From positions 1 to 64,000 of the forward strand of contig SVEH01000008.1 in the NCBI GenBank assembly GCA_015057455.1: DNA of 64,000 nt, in the 5' to 3' direction. The notes under the pieces were generated by a model. It worked only from the letters and a program-made list of their open reading frames with translations. It had not been told where the DNA came from and searched no databases. This stretch comes from Lachnospiraceae bacterium (GTDB lineage: Bacteria; Bacillota; Clostridia; Lachnospirales; Lachnospiraceae). Positions 44,507 to 55,314 of the stretch are shown in pieces (the stretch's first letter is position 1; every line of letters starts with the position of its first letter). Position numbers and translations under genes: made by a program.

Positions 44507-44606
44507 TTCTAGAGAAGTTTACTGTAAGTTTAAGATGCGTTTATGCTAGAGAAGTTTACTGCAAGTTTTAGATGCGTTTATTCTAGTGACATTTACCGAA
44601 AGCTAA
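44507..44606. repeat. Tandem 37-bp intergenic repeat, three copies
   Basis: Copies start at 44507, 44544 and 44581. The first two share CTAGAGAAGTTTACTG and the spacer GATGCGTTTA; the third is more diverged (TTCTAGTGACATTTACCG). The motif is the same as the two copies at 1900-1990. Confidence 0.8.
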
Positions 44607-44637
44607 AAGCGGATTAATTATAGTGACGCACTAGTAC

Positions 44638-44772
44638 GGGATAGAGTATATATATTTAATGGACGTTCTCACTTGACGTCACACCTAGCGGTACTAAGCT
44701 CCTTCGGCGCAAGTCTTGAAGTCGCTAAGGACCGAGGTGTTCAGACACCATTAAATATATATACTCTATCCC
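44638..44772. repeat. Palindromic element with perfect 25-bp arms
   Basis: Arms at 44638-44662 and 44748-44772 are perfectly inverted (left starts GGGATAGAGTATATATATTT). The 85-base core contains CTAGCGGTACTAAGCTC and CGCAAGTCTTGAAGTCGCT, similar to the core of the element at 9927-10162. The arms of the two elements are unrelated. Confidence 0.85.
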
Positions 44773-44866
44773 TTTATTATGTGCTGTTTACGGAGAGGTA
44801 TTGTTATATGTGAATTATATAATAAGAATTCTAACCTATATTTTTGTTTTAACTTTTGTATTATAT

Positions 44867-45058
44867 AGAAAAAAGAGATAAAGTACCCCGAGAAATGGCA
44901 AGAGATCAAGAAATCCAGGGTACAAAAGAGGTAGAATGTGTAGAAAAAAGAGATAAAGTACCCCGAGAAATGGCAAGAGTCTAAGAAATCCTGGGTACAA
45001 AAGAGGTAGAGTGTGTAGAAAAAAGAGATAAAGTACCCCGAGAAATGACAAGAAATCA
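44867..45058. repeat. 75-bp tandem repeat, 2.5 copies
   Basis: Units start at 44867, 44942 and 45017, each opening AGAAAAAAGAGATAAAGTA. Complete units contain GTACCC and GGGTAC about 30 bases apart, so each can form a hairpin. The third unit breaks off after about 42 bases. They lie about 80 bases before the hrcA promoter. Confidence 0.9.
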
Positions 45059-45138
45059 AGAAAATTAGAAATTGCTATGCACTGAAACTAAAAAGTGAAT
45101 AAAAAATAACAAAAAACAAAAAATAGATATAAAATGTA

Positions 45139-45167
45139 TTGACAAAGTTACCGAAAGATGATATGTT
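45139..45167 (+). promoter_or_regulatory. Predicted promoter of the hrcA-grpE-dnaK-dnaJ operon
   Basis: TTGACA at 45139-45144, a 17-base spacer, TATGTT at 45162-45167. The CIRCE operator follows at once, at the expected transcript start. Confidence 0.8.
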
Positions 45168-45177
45168 AGTTTTAGTG

Positions 45178-45204
45178 TTAGCACTCGATTTGAAAGAGTG
45201 CTAA
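45178..45204 (+). promoter_or_regulatory. CIRCE operator (HrcA-binding site)
   Basis: TTAGCACTC, a 9-base spacer, GAGTGCTAA: a perfect match to the CIRCE consensus. HrcA bound here represses the chaperone operon until heat shock. Confidence 0.98.
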
Positions 45205-45236
45205 TAAGAGGTAAATCGACAAAGGTGGGTGATAGT

Positions 45237-46280
45237 ATGGAATTAGATGAGAGAAAAAGAAAGATATTGAATGCTATAATAAAGAATTATTTAGAGACAG
45301 GTGAGCCTGTGGGTTCCAGAACTATATCTAAGTATACAGACTTGAATCTAAGTTCAGCAACTATCAGGAATGAGATGTCTGATCTTGAAGAGATGGGATA
45401 TATTGTTCAACCACATACATCAGCAGGAAGAATACCATCGGATAAAGGGTACAGATTTTATGTAGATGATATGCTTAAAGAAAAGCAGACTGAGGTAAGC
45501 GAGATAAGAGAGAAGTTGCTAGAGAAAGCTGATAAGCTAGAAGTTATTTTAGAGACAGCAGCTAAGATGCTTGCAACAGACACTAATTACACATCTATGA
45601 TAACTAAACCACAGTATAAGAAACATTTGGTTAAGTTTTTACAATTATCCGATTTTGACACGCGAAAGCTTCTTATGGTTATTGTTTTGGATAATAATAT
45701 TGTTAAGAATAGAATAATAGATGTGCCTGTAGATTTGGATAAGGAGATAGTACTTAAACTTAATATCGTACTTAATACTTTTTTACAAGGATTAGGAATA
45801 GAAGGAATTAATATTTCGGTTATTCAGAAACTTAAACAACAAGCAGGAGAACATAAAGAACTAATAGAACGAATTCTAGATGAAATAGCTAGTGTGATAG
45901 AAGAAGAGGATCAACTTCAGATATATACAAGTGGAGCAACTAATATTCTTAAGTATCCTGAACTGAGTGATAAGGAAAAGGCATCAGAGATTTTGAATGC
46001 GTTAGAAGAGAAGAATATGCTTACACAACTTATATCTAATAAGCTTGATGATGACACAGCATCAAAAGAAGAGACTGGAATTCAAGTATATATTGGTAAC
46101 GAAAGTTCTATAGACTCTATGAAAGATTGCTCATTAGTAACAGCTACTTATAAGTTAGAAGATGGAGTTTATGGTAAGGTTGGTATTATTGGACCTAAGA
46201 GAATGGACTATGAGAAAGTTGTAGAAGCTTTGCAAAGTCTAAAAGGTCAATTAGATGATATATTTAAAGACACAAAATAA
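45237..46280 (+). CDS. hrcA: Heat-inducible transcription repressor HrcA
   Basis: HrcA binds CIRCE and represses the chaperone genes. The 347 residues have an N-terminal winged helix domain (ERKRKILNAIIKNYLETGEPVGSRTISK, then SSATIRNEMSDLEEMGY and QPHTSAGRIPSDKGYRFYVD) and a GAF-like C-terminal domain. An earlier in-frame start at 45198 overlaps the CIRCE operator and is excluded. The ATG at 45237 follows AAGGTGG. It is the first gene of a four-gene operon and is under its own control through the CIRCE site just upstream. Confidence 0.97.
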   Translation: MELDERKRKILNAIIKNYLETGEPVGSRTISKYTDLNLSSATIRNEMSDLEEMGYIVQPHTSAGRIPSDKGYRFYVDDMLKEKQTEVSEIREKLLEKADKLEVILETAAKMLATDTNYTSMITKPQYKKHLVKFLQLSDFDTRKLLMVIVLDNNIVKNRIIDVPVDLDKEIVLKLNIVLNTFLQGLGIEGINISVIQKLKQQAGEHKELIERILDEIASVIEEEDQLQIYTSGATNILKYPELSDKEKASEILNALEEKNMLTQLISNKLDDDTASKEETGIQVYIGNESSIDSMKDCSLVTATYKLEDGVYGKVGIIGPKRMDYEKVVEALQSLKGQLDDIFKDTK

Positions 46281-46299
46281 ATAGAAAGGTGGAACTAAA

Positions 46300-46929
46300 G
46301 TGTCAGATAACAATAAGGATGTAGAGATAAAGAAAGATGTACAAGAAGAGATTACAGCTGATACACAAGACAATAAAGAACTTGATAAAGAAGCTGAAGT
46401 AAAGGCAGAAACACAAGAAGAGACTGCTACAGAAACAAAAGAAGACAAAAAAGATGAGAAGGTATCTAAATTAAAGAAACATAAGAAAAAAGATAAAAGA
46501 GATGAGCAAATCGAAGAATTAAAAGATAAGCTAGTTAGAAGTATGGCGGAATTTGATAATTATAGAAAGAGAACAGAAAAAGAGAAATCTCAGATGTTTG
46601 AGATAGGAGCAAAAAGTATAGTTGAGAAGATACTTCCAGTAGTTGATAATTTTGAAAGAGCATTAGATGCAGCAACAGATGATGAGAAAGAAACACCATT
46701 TGTTCAAGGTGTAGATAAAATATATAAACATATGATAACTTCTTTAGAAGAAGTAGGTGTTAAGGCTATAGATGCTCAAGGTAAGGAATTTGATCCTAAT
46801 CTTCATAACGCAGTTATGCATGTAGAAGATGAGGATATGGATGAGAATGTAGTAGCAGAGGAACTTCAAAAAGGATATATGTATAAGGAAAGTGTTGTAA
46901 GACATAGTATGGTAAAGGTTGCTAATTAA
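46300..46929 (+). CDS. grpE: GrpE nucleotide exchange factor
   Basis: GrpE releases ADP from DnaK. The 209 residues have an acidic, Lys/Glu-rich N-terminus (about 70 residues, longer and less complex than average), a long helix with MAEFDNYRKRTEKEKSQM and a C-terminal beta domain with PNLHNAVMHVEDEDMDENVV and GYMYKESVVRHSMVKV. It starts at GTG after AGGTGG, 19 bases after hrcA. Part of the CIRCE-controlled operon. Confidence 0.97.
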   Translation: MSDNNKDVEIKKDVQEEITADTQDNKELDKEAEVKAETQEETATETKEDKKDEKVSKLKKHKKKDKRDEQIEELKDKLVRSMAEFDNYRKRTEKEKSQMFEIGAKSIVEKILPVVDNFERALDAATDDEKETPFVQGVDKIYKHMITSLEEVGVKAIDAQGKEFDPNLHNAVMHVEDEDMDENVVAEELQKGYMYKESVVRHSMVKVAN

Positions 46930-47048
46930 TAAACTGATAGTTAATAAAATTGTTTAAATAAACTAGCAATTATAAAGATAACAAAGTTATAGCTAATAAA
47001 GTGGCTAACTAATAAATATAAAGATAATTTTAATAGAGAAAATTTTGA

Positions 47049-48947
<1,899 letters not shown>

Positions 48948-48971
48948 GAATGAATATAAAGGAAGATTTTA

Positions 48972-50135
48972 ATGGCAGATAAGAGAGATTATTATGACGT
49001 GCTTGGTGTTTCCAAAACTGCAACAGATGACGAACTAAAGAAAGCATACAGAAAATTAGCTAAGAAGTATCATCCAGATGCTAATCCAGATAATGCAGAA
49101 GCAGAAGCTAAGTTTAAGGAAGCACAAGAAGCTTATGCCGTACTTTCCGATGGAGATAGAAGACGCCAATACGACCAATTTGGTCACGCCGCTTTTGAAA
49201 ATGGCGGCGGTGGTGCTGGCGGATTCGGTGGATTTGACTTTGGTGGTATGGATATGGGTGATATATTCGGTGACTTATTTGGTGATTTCTTTGGTGGAGG
49301 TTCATCAAGAAGACGTAGTGCTAACATGCCACAAAGAGGAGCTAATGTAAGAACAGTTGTCAATATATCATTTGAGGAAGCTGCATTTGGTTTAGATAAA
49401 GAAATTGATATTGATTTGAAAGATAGCTGTCCTAAGTGTAGTGGTACCGGTGCTAAACCAGGTACATCTCCAATTACATGTTCAAAGTGTGGCGGTAAAG
49501 GTCAAGTTGTTATGACGCAACAATCTTTATTTGGTATGACTAGAACTGTTGGAGCGTGTCCAGATTGCGGTGGTACAGGAAAGATTATCAGAGATAAATG
49601 TCCAGATTGTTATGGAACAGGATTTGTAAAGAAGAGAAAGAAAATCGAAGTTGCAATTCCAGCAGGTATTGATAATGGTCAAAGTATTAGAATTAGAGAA
49701 AAAGGTGAACCAGGAATTAATGGAGGCGATAGAGGCGATTTACTTGTAGAAGTGAATGTTGGACGCCATCCAGTATTTCAAAGAGATGGTTATGATGTAT
49801 TCTCTACTAAGGCAATATCATTTGCAGAAGCTGCCCTTGGAGCAGATGTAAGAATTAATACAATAGATGGTGAAATCCTATACACTATAAAACCAGGAAC
49901 ACAAAGTGATACTAAGGTTAGATTTAAGTCTAAAGGTATACCGACTCTTCGTAATAAGCAAGTAAGAGGAGATCATTATGTAACACTTGTTGTTCAAGTT
50001 CCAACAAAACTTACAGCTGAGCAAAAAGAATTACTTCGTAAGTATGACGATGCTGTAACAGGTAATACCACAGCAGTATCTGATGATAAAACAGATAAAA
50101 GTAAGAAAAATAAGAAAAAAGGAAAATTATTCTAG
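48972..50135 (+). CDS. dnaJ: Chaperone protein DnaJ (Hsp40)
   Basis: DnaJ stimulates DnaK ATP hydrolysis and delivers substrates. The 387 residues have an N-terminal J domain with the HPD motif ([10 protein letters not shown]), a Gly/Phe-rich linker, four CxxCxGxG zinc-binding repeats (for example [32 protein letters not shown]), and the C-terminal beta domains. The C-terminus is Lys-rich. It follows dnaK by 24 bases and a hairpin ends the operon. Confidence 0.98.
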   Translation: MADKRDYYDVLGVSKTATDDELKKAYRKLAKKYHPDANPDNAEAEAKFKEAQEAYAVLSDGDRRRQYDQFGHAAFENGGGGAGGFGGFDFGGMDMGDIFGDLFGDFFGGGSSRRRSANMPQRGANVRTVVNISFEEAAFGLDKEIDIDLKDSCPKCSGTGAKPGTSPITCSKCGGKGQVVMTQQSLFGMTRTVGACPDCGGTGKIIRDKCPDCYGTGFVKKRKKIEVAIPAGIDNGQSIRIREKGEPGINGGDRGDLLVEVNVGRHPVFQRDGYDVFSTKAISFAEAALGADVRINTIDGEILYTIKPGTQSDTKVRFKSKGIPTLRNKQVRGDHYVTLVVQVPTKLTAEQKELLRKYDDAVTGNTTAVSDDKTDKSKKNKKKGKLF

Positions 50136-50177
50136 AATTAATATGTATAGAATATATAAACTTAAGTAACATAAAAA

Positions 50178-50228
50178 CAGGTCAATGTTATATAGTCGAT
50201 AATAGATTGATTAAATAACATTGACCTG
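50178..50228 (+). terminator. Hairpin after dnaJ
   Basis: CAGGTCAATGTTAT pairs perfectly with ATAACATTGACCTG across a loop of 23 bases. A weak T-rich stretch follows. Confidence 0.65.
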
Positions 50229-50420
50229 GATTGTTATTTATATGTTTTTAAAAAAAGGTAGAAATTAATATTGGCTTAGAAAAATTTAAATAATTAGTTT
50301 GATATATTTAGAATTGTGATGTTAATAAAGAATGCTTAAAATTACATATAAGCATTAATAAAAGTATAGTCGAAATATATAGTGGATTTAAATAAAATTA
50401 TATCAAGTGAGGCTAAAAAT

Positions 50421-51073
50421 ATGGAATATATGTTAGATAATGAAATATCACAAGAAGAGAAGAATGCCAATAAGTATGTAGTTAAATGTTGTACGATTAC
50501 TTTATTAATGCTAATCGTAGTATGGTTAATGAAGTAAAACGAATAACAGAAGGAATAAATGAAATATCAGAGCAAACAAACCTATTGTCATTAAATGCAT
50601 CAATAGAAAGTGCAAGAGCTGGTGAATCAGGAAAAGGTTTTGCAGTAGTTGCAGATGAGATTAGAAATCTTGCAGATGAAACAGGTGGTTTGACAAGAGA
50701 TATTGATAATATAGTAAAAGATTTAGAAATTAAGGCAGATCAAGCACGAAGTGTTGTAGAACAAGTTGTATATGCTGTAAATGAAGAGAATGTGACAATA
50801 GATGAGACAATGAATAAGTTCGATGTAATGAGAGCTGAGATAGAACATCTAGATGTGAATATGAGAGAAATATTAAATAAGGCAAAAGAGGTAGTAGATT
50901 ATAATAAAGTAATAAGTGAAAATGTAAGTTATTTAGCAACATCTACAGAAGATACAACAGGACATGCAAATAAAGCATATGAATTAACAAAGGAAAATAA
51001 AGAAAAAACACACAATACTAAGTTAGTAATGGAAGAATTACTAGAAGCAGTAAATAGATTAGCTAAAAATTGA
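50421..51073 (+). pseudogene. Methyl-accepting chemotaxis protein remnant with internal deletion
   Basis: The N-terminus of an MCP is visible from ATG 50421 (EYMLDNEISQEEKNANKY) and runs into a membrane segment ([12 protein letters not shown]), ending at a TAA at 50535-50537 in that frame. In another frame the signalling domain takes over from about 50505: [49 protein letters not shown], then a coiled coil to KN. The sensor region, HAMP domain and first signalling helices are missing. An internal deletion with a frameshift explains this. The fragment ends in TGA. A start from TTG 50486 would give a soluble signalling fragment of 195 residues, but no good ribosome binding site is seen. Confidence 0.8.
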
Positions 51074-51092
51074 TTTTATAATATACGCATAA

Positions 51093-51165
51093 CAAACACT
51101 AATTTGTAGGTATCTATGGCCCCTGTTTGCGACAGGGGCCATAGATACCTACAAATTAGTGTTTG
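51093..51165. repeat. Perfect 34-bp hairpin
   Basis: Arms at 51093-51126 and 51132-51165 pair without mismatch around TTGCG. The top of the stem (GGCCCCTGT/ACAGGGGCC) is related to the hairpins at 192-216 and 23602-23632. There is no T-tract on either side, so it does not look like an ordinary terminator. It lies between the MCP remnant and prmA. Confidence 0.9.
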
Positions 51166-51216
51166 CCTTGATTGTCACTAGAAGAGAAAAACACGAAAAC
51201 TTCAGGTAAATATTTA

Positions 51217-51245
51217 TTGAAAAAAAGTTAGAAATCTCTTATAAT
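51217..51245 (+). promoter_or_regulatory. Predicted prmA promoter
   Basis: TTGAAA at 51217-51222, a 17-base spacer, TATAAT at 51240-51245. The predicted leader of about 120 nt is AT-rich with no clear structure. Confidence 0.75.
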
Positions 51246-51374
51246 CATTAGGGTGTGAATTGTAAAGCTATATAATAGTTTAATATATAGGGTATATAAT
51301 ATAATCTTATATATAATATATTAAAATATATAACATATAAGATTATATGTTATGCATTGGAAAGAAGGATTGTT

Positions 51375-52367
51375 ATGAAGTGGACTAAAGTGGAGATTAT
51401 TACAACTACAGAAGCAGTTGATTTAATATATGTTATGTTAGATGATTTAGGAATAGAGGGAATACAGATTGAGGATAATATTCCTTTGACACAAGAAGAG
51501 AAGGATATGATGTTTATTGACTTTTTACCTGAATTACCTGAAGATGATGGAACGGCTAAAGTGAATTTTTATGTAGATGTAAAGGGCAATAATCCAGATA
51601 GTGATAATGAATCTAATAAAGTTGATGATATGGAGGCGTTTATTGGCCTTGTTAGAGAAGGATTAGATGATTTAAAAACTCGAATTGATATTGGAGAAGG
51701 AAAAATAACAATTGAAGATACAGAGGATAAAGATTGGCTTAATAATTGGAAAGCTTTCTTTAAACCTTTTAGAGTTGCTGAAGACATTATAATTAAGCCA
51801 ACTTGGGAAACTCTTCAAGATAAGAAAGATGATGATATAGTAATAGAAATAGATCCGGGAACTGCATTTGGAACTGGATCACATGAAACTACAAGATTAT
51901 GTATATCTGCACTTCGTAAATATATAAAGGAAAATACAACTATATTAGATGTAGGTTGTGGTAGTGGAATTCTTTCAATTATTAGTTTGAAATTAGGTGC
52001 AAAACATGTAACAGGTGTAGATATTGATAAAGCTGCAATTACTGCTACATATGAGAATATGGAAGTGAATAATGTTTCTAAAGATTCTATGAGTGTTTAT
52101 TTAGGTAATATTTTAGAAGATGAAGATTTGGTTGATGAATTAGATATAACTACATATGATATTGTAGTGGCTAATATTTTGGCAGATGTAATTATGCCAC
52201 TAAGTGACATTTTAAAGGATAAGATTTCTGAAAAAACACTATTTATTTCATCTGGAATAATCGATATAAAAAAAGATGAGGTTAAAGAGCGTTTAGAGGC
52301 TAATGGTTTTAGTATAATAGAAGTTGTTCAAATGGGTGATTGGTATTCTTATGTATGTAAAAAATAA
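51375..52367 (+). CDS. prmA: Ribosomal protein L11 methyltransferase
   Basis: PrmA trimethylates ribosomal protein L11. The 330 residues include the N-terminal recognition domain (MKWTKVEIITTTEAVDLIY) and the class I methyltransferase fold with DPGTAFGTGSHETTRLC, the SAM-binding TILDVGCGSGILSI, VTGVDIDKAA and VVANILADVI. An in-frame TTG at 51357 is less likely than ATG 51375, which follows AAGAAGG. prmA after dnaJ is typical of Clostridia, but here the MCP remnant and a hairpin intervene. Confidence 0.96.
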   Translation: MKWTKVEIITTTEAVDLIYVMLDDLGIEGIQIEDNIPLTQEEKDMMFIDFLPELPEDDGTAKVNFYVDVKGNNPDSDNESNKVDDMEAFIGLVREGLDDLKTRIDIGEGKITIEDTEDKDWLNNWKAFFKPFRVAEDIIIKPTWETLQDKKDDDIVIEIDPGTAFGTGSHETTRLCISALRKYIKENTTILDVGCGSGILSIISLKLGAKHVTGVDIDKAAITATYENMEVNNVSKDSMSVYLGNILEDEDLVDELDITTYDIVVANILADVIMPLSDILKDKISEKTLFISSGIIDIKKDEVKERLEANGFSIIEVVQMGDWYSYVCKK

Positions 52368-52398
52368 AAATTAATATATTGTTTAAGAGGAGTAGGTT

Positions 52399-53154
52399 AT
52401 GAACGAGAATTTAAATGAAGAATTAGGGAAAGCATATAAAGAATTACATGTAAGTGATCCATATTCAGATACACATGACGATTTTATGAAAGAGTTTGAT
52501 GAGCCAGTTGTAGTAAAATTAAGTGATCAATCTAAGGATAATTTAGATAAATTCTTCGCTGTTGATTCAGAGGAGGTTAATAAAAGTAGAGATATTATTA
52601 AGACATTATCTATATGTGTAGCAGTATTTATAGCTATAAGTATAGCATTTGTTTTACTATCTAATAAAAGTAAGTTGGTTGAAATGAATGAAGAGGGAAT
52701 AAAGAATGAAGAACACTGGACTGAATTTAAAACAGTGACAAGTTCAGAACAAAAAGAAGATGACATTATAGTAAAAATATATGAAGATGGGGAATTAGAG
52801 AGCGAATTAAAACTAAAATTCGATGGTGAGAAATATTCTTATGGAGATAAGGGTAAGAAGTACAAATATTTACTTGATGAAAGTGGGACGGTAGAAGGGT
52901 TAGGCTTGAAGATGCGATTAATAGTCCTTTCAGATGAAGAATATACATTTGACCAACTATATAATTCATTATATAATAATGTAGATGAAACATTAGAGTT
53001 TGTAGATTTGGATGAGTTGAAGGGTGCTGTTGGAGTACTTAATCAAACTTTAAAAGATATTGATGGTGTTGATGATACAGAAGATACTCCAGAGAGCGAT
53101 ATGAGTTTAGATGAGTTAGATAAAGTAAAATATCAATTGATATATTATTATTAG
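52399..53154 (+). CDS. Single-pass membrane protein of unknown function
   Basis: I do not recognise this 251-residue protein. The first 70 residues are acidic and cytoplasmic, with a segment YSDTHDDFMKEFDEPVV that looks conserved in type. A membrane segment at about 74-90 (LSICVAVFIAISIAFVLL) is followed by a domain of about 160 residues rich in Asp, Glu and Lys, probably extracytoplasmic. It follows prmA by 31 bases after GAGGAG and shares its transcript, ending at the terminator at 53164. It resembles the 18836 protein only in layout. Confidence 0.75.
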   Translation: MNENLNEELGKAYKELHVSDPYSDTHDDFMKEFDEPVVVKLSDQSKDNLDKFFAVDSEEVNKSRDIIKTLSICVAVFIAISIAFVLLSNKSKLVEMNEEGIKNEEHWTEFKTVTSSEQKEDDIIVKIYEDGELESELKLKFDGEKYSYGDKGKKYKYLLDESGTVEGLGLKMRLIVLSDEEYTFDQLYNSLYNNVDETLEFVDLDELKGAVGVLNQTLKDIDGVDDTEDTPESDMSLDELDKVKYQLIYYY

Positions 53155-53163
53155 AACTATCAT

Positions 53164-53212
53164 AAAACAAATACGGCTATTAGTTTTCAACTAGTATCAG
53201 TATTTGTTTTTT
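53164..53212 (+). terminator. Terminator after the prmA operon
   Basis: AAAACAAATAC pairs with GTATTTGTTTT across a long loop, followed by TT. It is followed by a partial CAAATTCG repeat. Confidence 0.75.
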
Positions 53213-53213
53213 C

Positions 53214-53241
53214 TTTGCAAAACAAATTTGGTGCGCAAAGA
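53214..53241 (-). repeat. CAAATTCG repeat, copy 2 (partial, reversed)
   Basis: The segment TTTGCAAAACAAATTTGG followed by TGCGCAAAGA matches the reverse complement of the left part of the 42424-42475 repeat with three or four differences. Confidence 0.6.
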
Positions 53242-53355
53242 CTATGTACAGATTATGGCAACGAATGAAAATATGAATATAAGTTAATAAATGTTGCAGT
53301 GATAGGTTTGTTTAATAAAAAGATAAATAAAAAGAATATGTTAGGTGAGTGAAGT

Positions 53356-54099
53356 ATGCATAGATTTTATGTGGAACCTGCTAATATTAACGATGGTAGG
53401 GTAATAATTGAAGGTAGTGATGTTAATCATATAAAGAATGTATTACGATTAGTCAGTGGAGATAATATTGTAATATGTGATGGACAAGGAATGGATTATT
53501 ATTGTATAATAAGCGAGGTTACTAAGGAACAAGTAATAGCAGATATTGATAAAAAGATAGAATGTAAGGCAGAGTTAAATAACAAGATATATTTGTTTCA
53601 AGGACTTCCCAAGAAAGATAAAATGGAACTTATAGTTCAAAAATCTGTTGAACTTGGAGTATATGAGATAATTCCAGTTGTAATGAATAGAACAATTGTA
53701 AAAATTGATAATGAGAAAAAAGAGTTGGCAAGAATTAATAGATGGCAAACAATTGCTGATGAAGCTTCAAAACAATCTCGAAGAGGAATTTTACCGCAAG
53801 TACATAGATTGGTGAGCTATAAAGAGGCTTTGAATATGGCAAAAGAAATGGATATAGTTATTCTACCATATGAAAAAGCAACTGATATGTCTTATACAAG
53901 AAAGGTAATTGATAAAATTGCAATAGACCAAACTATTGGTATATTTATAGGTCCAGAAGGTGGATTTGATGAATTGGAGATAGAGTTAGCTGAGGAGATA
54001 GGATGTAAACCGATAACATTGGGTAGTAGAATACTTAGAACGGAAACAGCAGGATTGGCAATTATGTCTATGTTGATATATAATTTAGAGGATAAATAG
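53356..54099 (+). CDS. rsmE: 16S rRNA (uracil-1498-N3)-methyltransferase RsmE
   Basis: RsmE methylates U1498 of 16S rRNA. The 247 residues start with HRFYVEPANINDGRVIIEG, followed by VNHIKNVLRLVSGD, and show the SPOUT-fold SAM-binding knot with IFIGPEGGFDELEIELA and LGSRILRTETAGLAIM. The ATG follows a weak AGGTGA site. It is separated from prmA by the unknown membrane gene, a variant of the common prmA-rsmE order. nifS follows after 36 bases, so they may be co-transcribed. Confidence 0.95.
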   Translation: MHRFYVEPANINDGRVIIEGSDVNHIKNVLRLVSGDNIVICDGQGMDYYCIISEVTKEQVIADIDKKIECKAELNNKIYLFQGLPKKDKMELIVQKSVELGVYEIIPVVMNRTIVKIDNEKKELARINRWQTIADEASKQSRRGILPQVHRLVSYKEALNMAKEMDIVILPYEKATDMSYTRKVIDKIAIDQTIGIFIGPEGGFDELEIELAEEIGCKPITLGSRILRTETAGLAIMSMLIYNLEDK

Positions 54100-54135
54100 A
54101 TAAGCAGATAAGAAGAAGTTATAAAAGGTGATAGA

Positions 54136-55314
54136 ATGAAAGTGTATTTGGATAATGCTGCAACAACTAAACCACATATAGAAGTTGTGGAGAAGATGAA
54201 TTATGTGCTTAATGAAGATTATGGGAATCCATCATCTAAGCATATAAAAGGTTATGATGCAGAGAAGTATTTAAAAGAATCAAGAAATATAATAAGTAAA
54301 TTAATGAAAGTTGACTCAAAAGAAATATATTTTACGTCCGGTGGTACAGAAGCTAATAATCTTGCTTTGATAGGAGCCGCTATGGCTAACAAGCGTAGAG
54401 GTATGCATATTATTAGTACAAGAATTGAACATCCATCTGTTTATAATCCGTTATTATTTTTAGAAGAATTAGGATATGAAATAGAATTTTTAGAAGTGGA
54501 TAATATGGGACATGTCAGTATAGAAGATCTTAAGGGAAAGTTAAGACAAGATACAATATTAGTATCAACTATGTTTGTTAATAATGAAGTTGGAGCTGTA
54601 CAAGATATAGCACAAATTGGACAAGCTATAAAAGATTATGATAAGGATATTGTATTCCATGTTGATGCTATTCAAGGATTTGGTAAGTATAAAATATATC
54701 CTAAGAGATGTAATATAGATTTAATGTCGGTGAGTGGACATAAAATTCATGGTCCTAAAGGTATAGGTTTTCTTTATATAAAAGACAAGACAAGAATAAA
54801 AACTGTATTCTTAGGTGGTGGACAAGAAAAAGGATTCAGATCAGGTACAGAGAATGTTCCTGGTATAGCGGGATTAGGGGAAGCCACAAGGCTTGTGTAT
54901 GAAGAGTTTGATAAGAATATTGAAACTATGTATGCATTAAAAAAACATTTAATTGCAGGTTTATTAAAGATAGAGAATGTAACTATTAATGCGGTGGACA
55001 TGAATCAATTAGATGAAGAGATTATTAAGAAAACAGCTCCTCATGTTGTGAGTGCTAGTTTTGAGGGAATTAAAAGTGAAGTTTTACTACATTCACTTGA
55101 AGATAAAGGTGTGTATGTATCATCTGGTTCAGCATGCTCGTCAAATCACCCAGCAATTAGTGGAACATTGAAGGCAATTAAAGTAAAAGATAACTTATTA
55201 GATAGCACAATACGATTTAGTTTTGCATCAACTACAACAATAGAGGATATTGATTATACAATACAATGTTTACAAGAATTAGTACCAATATTAAGAAGAT
55301 ATAAGAGGTATTAG
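54136..55314 (+). CDS. Cysteine desulfurase (NifS/IscS family), probably partner of ThiI
   Basis: This PLP enzyme takes sulfur from cysteine as a persulfide. The 392 residues have YLDNAATTKPH, FTSGGTEANNLAL, the PLP-binding Lys in VSGHKIHGPKGIGFLYI, and the catalytic Cys in SSGSACSS. Length and the early loop fit the NifS-like group often encoded directly before thiI in Firmicutes. That pairing and the next gene suggest it supplies sulfur for tRNA 4-thiouridine. It may also serve other thiolation routes. A weak AAAGGTG precedes the ATG. Confidence 0.93.
   Translation: MKVYLDNAATTKPHIEVVEKMNYVLNEDYGNPSSKHIKGYDAEKYLKESRNIISKLMKVDSKEIYFTSGGTEANNLALIGAAMANKRRGMHIISTRIEHPSVYNPLLFLEELGYEIEFLEVDNMGHVSIEDLKGKLRQDTILVSTMFVNNEVGAVQDIAQIGQAIKDYDKDIVFHVDAIQGFGKYKIYPKRCNIDLMSVSGHKIHGPKGIGFLYIKDKTRIKTVFLGGGQEKGFRSGTENVPGIAGLGEATRLVYEEFDKNIETMYALKKHLIAGLLKIENVTINAVDMNQLDEEIIKKTAPHVVSASFEGIKSEVLLHSLEDKGVYVSSGSACSSNHPAISGTLKAIKVKDNLLDSTIRFSFASTTTIEDIDYTIQCLQELVPILRRYKRY

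Larger units (their letters stand above)
44486..45138. other. Repeat-filled gap before the heat-shock operon
   Basis: No supportable gene lies here. The gap holds three repeat types in a row: the 37-bp repeats at 44507-44606, the palindrome at 44638-44772 and the 75-bp tandem repeats at 44867-45058. Open frames on the minus strand in this region are products of the tandem repeat and have no ribosome binding site. Confidence 0.7.

Noticed and set aside
44507-45058. Possible CRISPR array from the 37-bp and 75-bp periodic repeats
   Set aside because: The units follow each other directly without unique spacers, copy number is three or less and no cas gene is in the window.
44766-45059. Minus-strand open frames with repeated 25-residue hydrophobic units
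   Set aside because: They are translations of the 75-bp DNA repeat, whose length is a multiple of three. Two frames are open at once and neither has a ribosome binding site.
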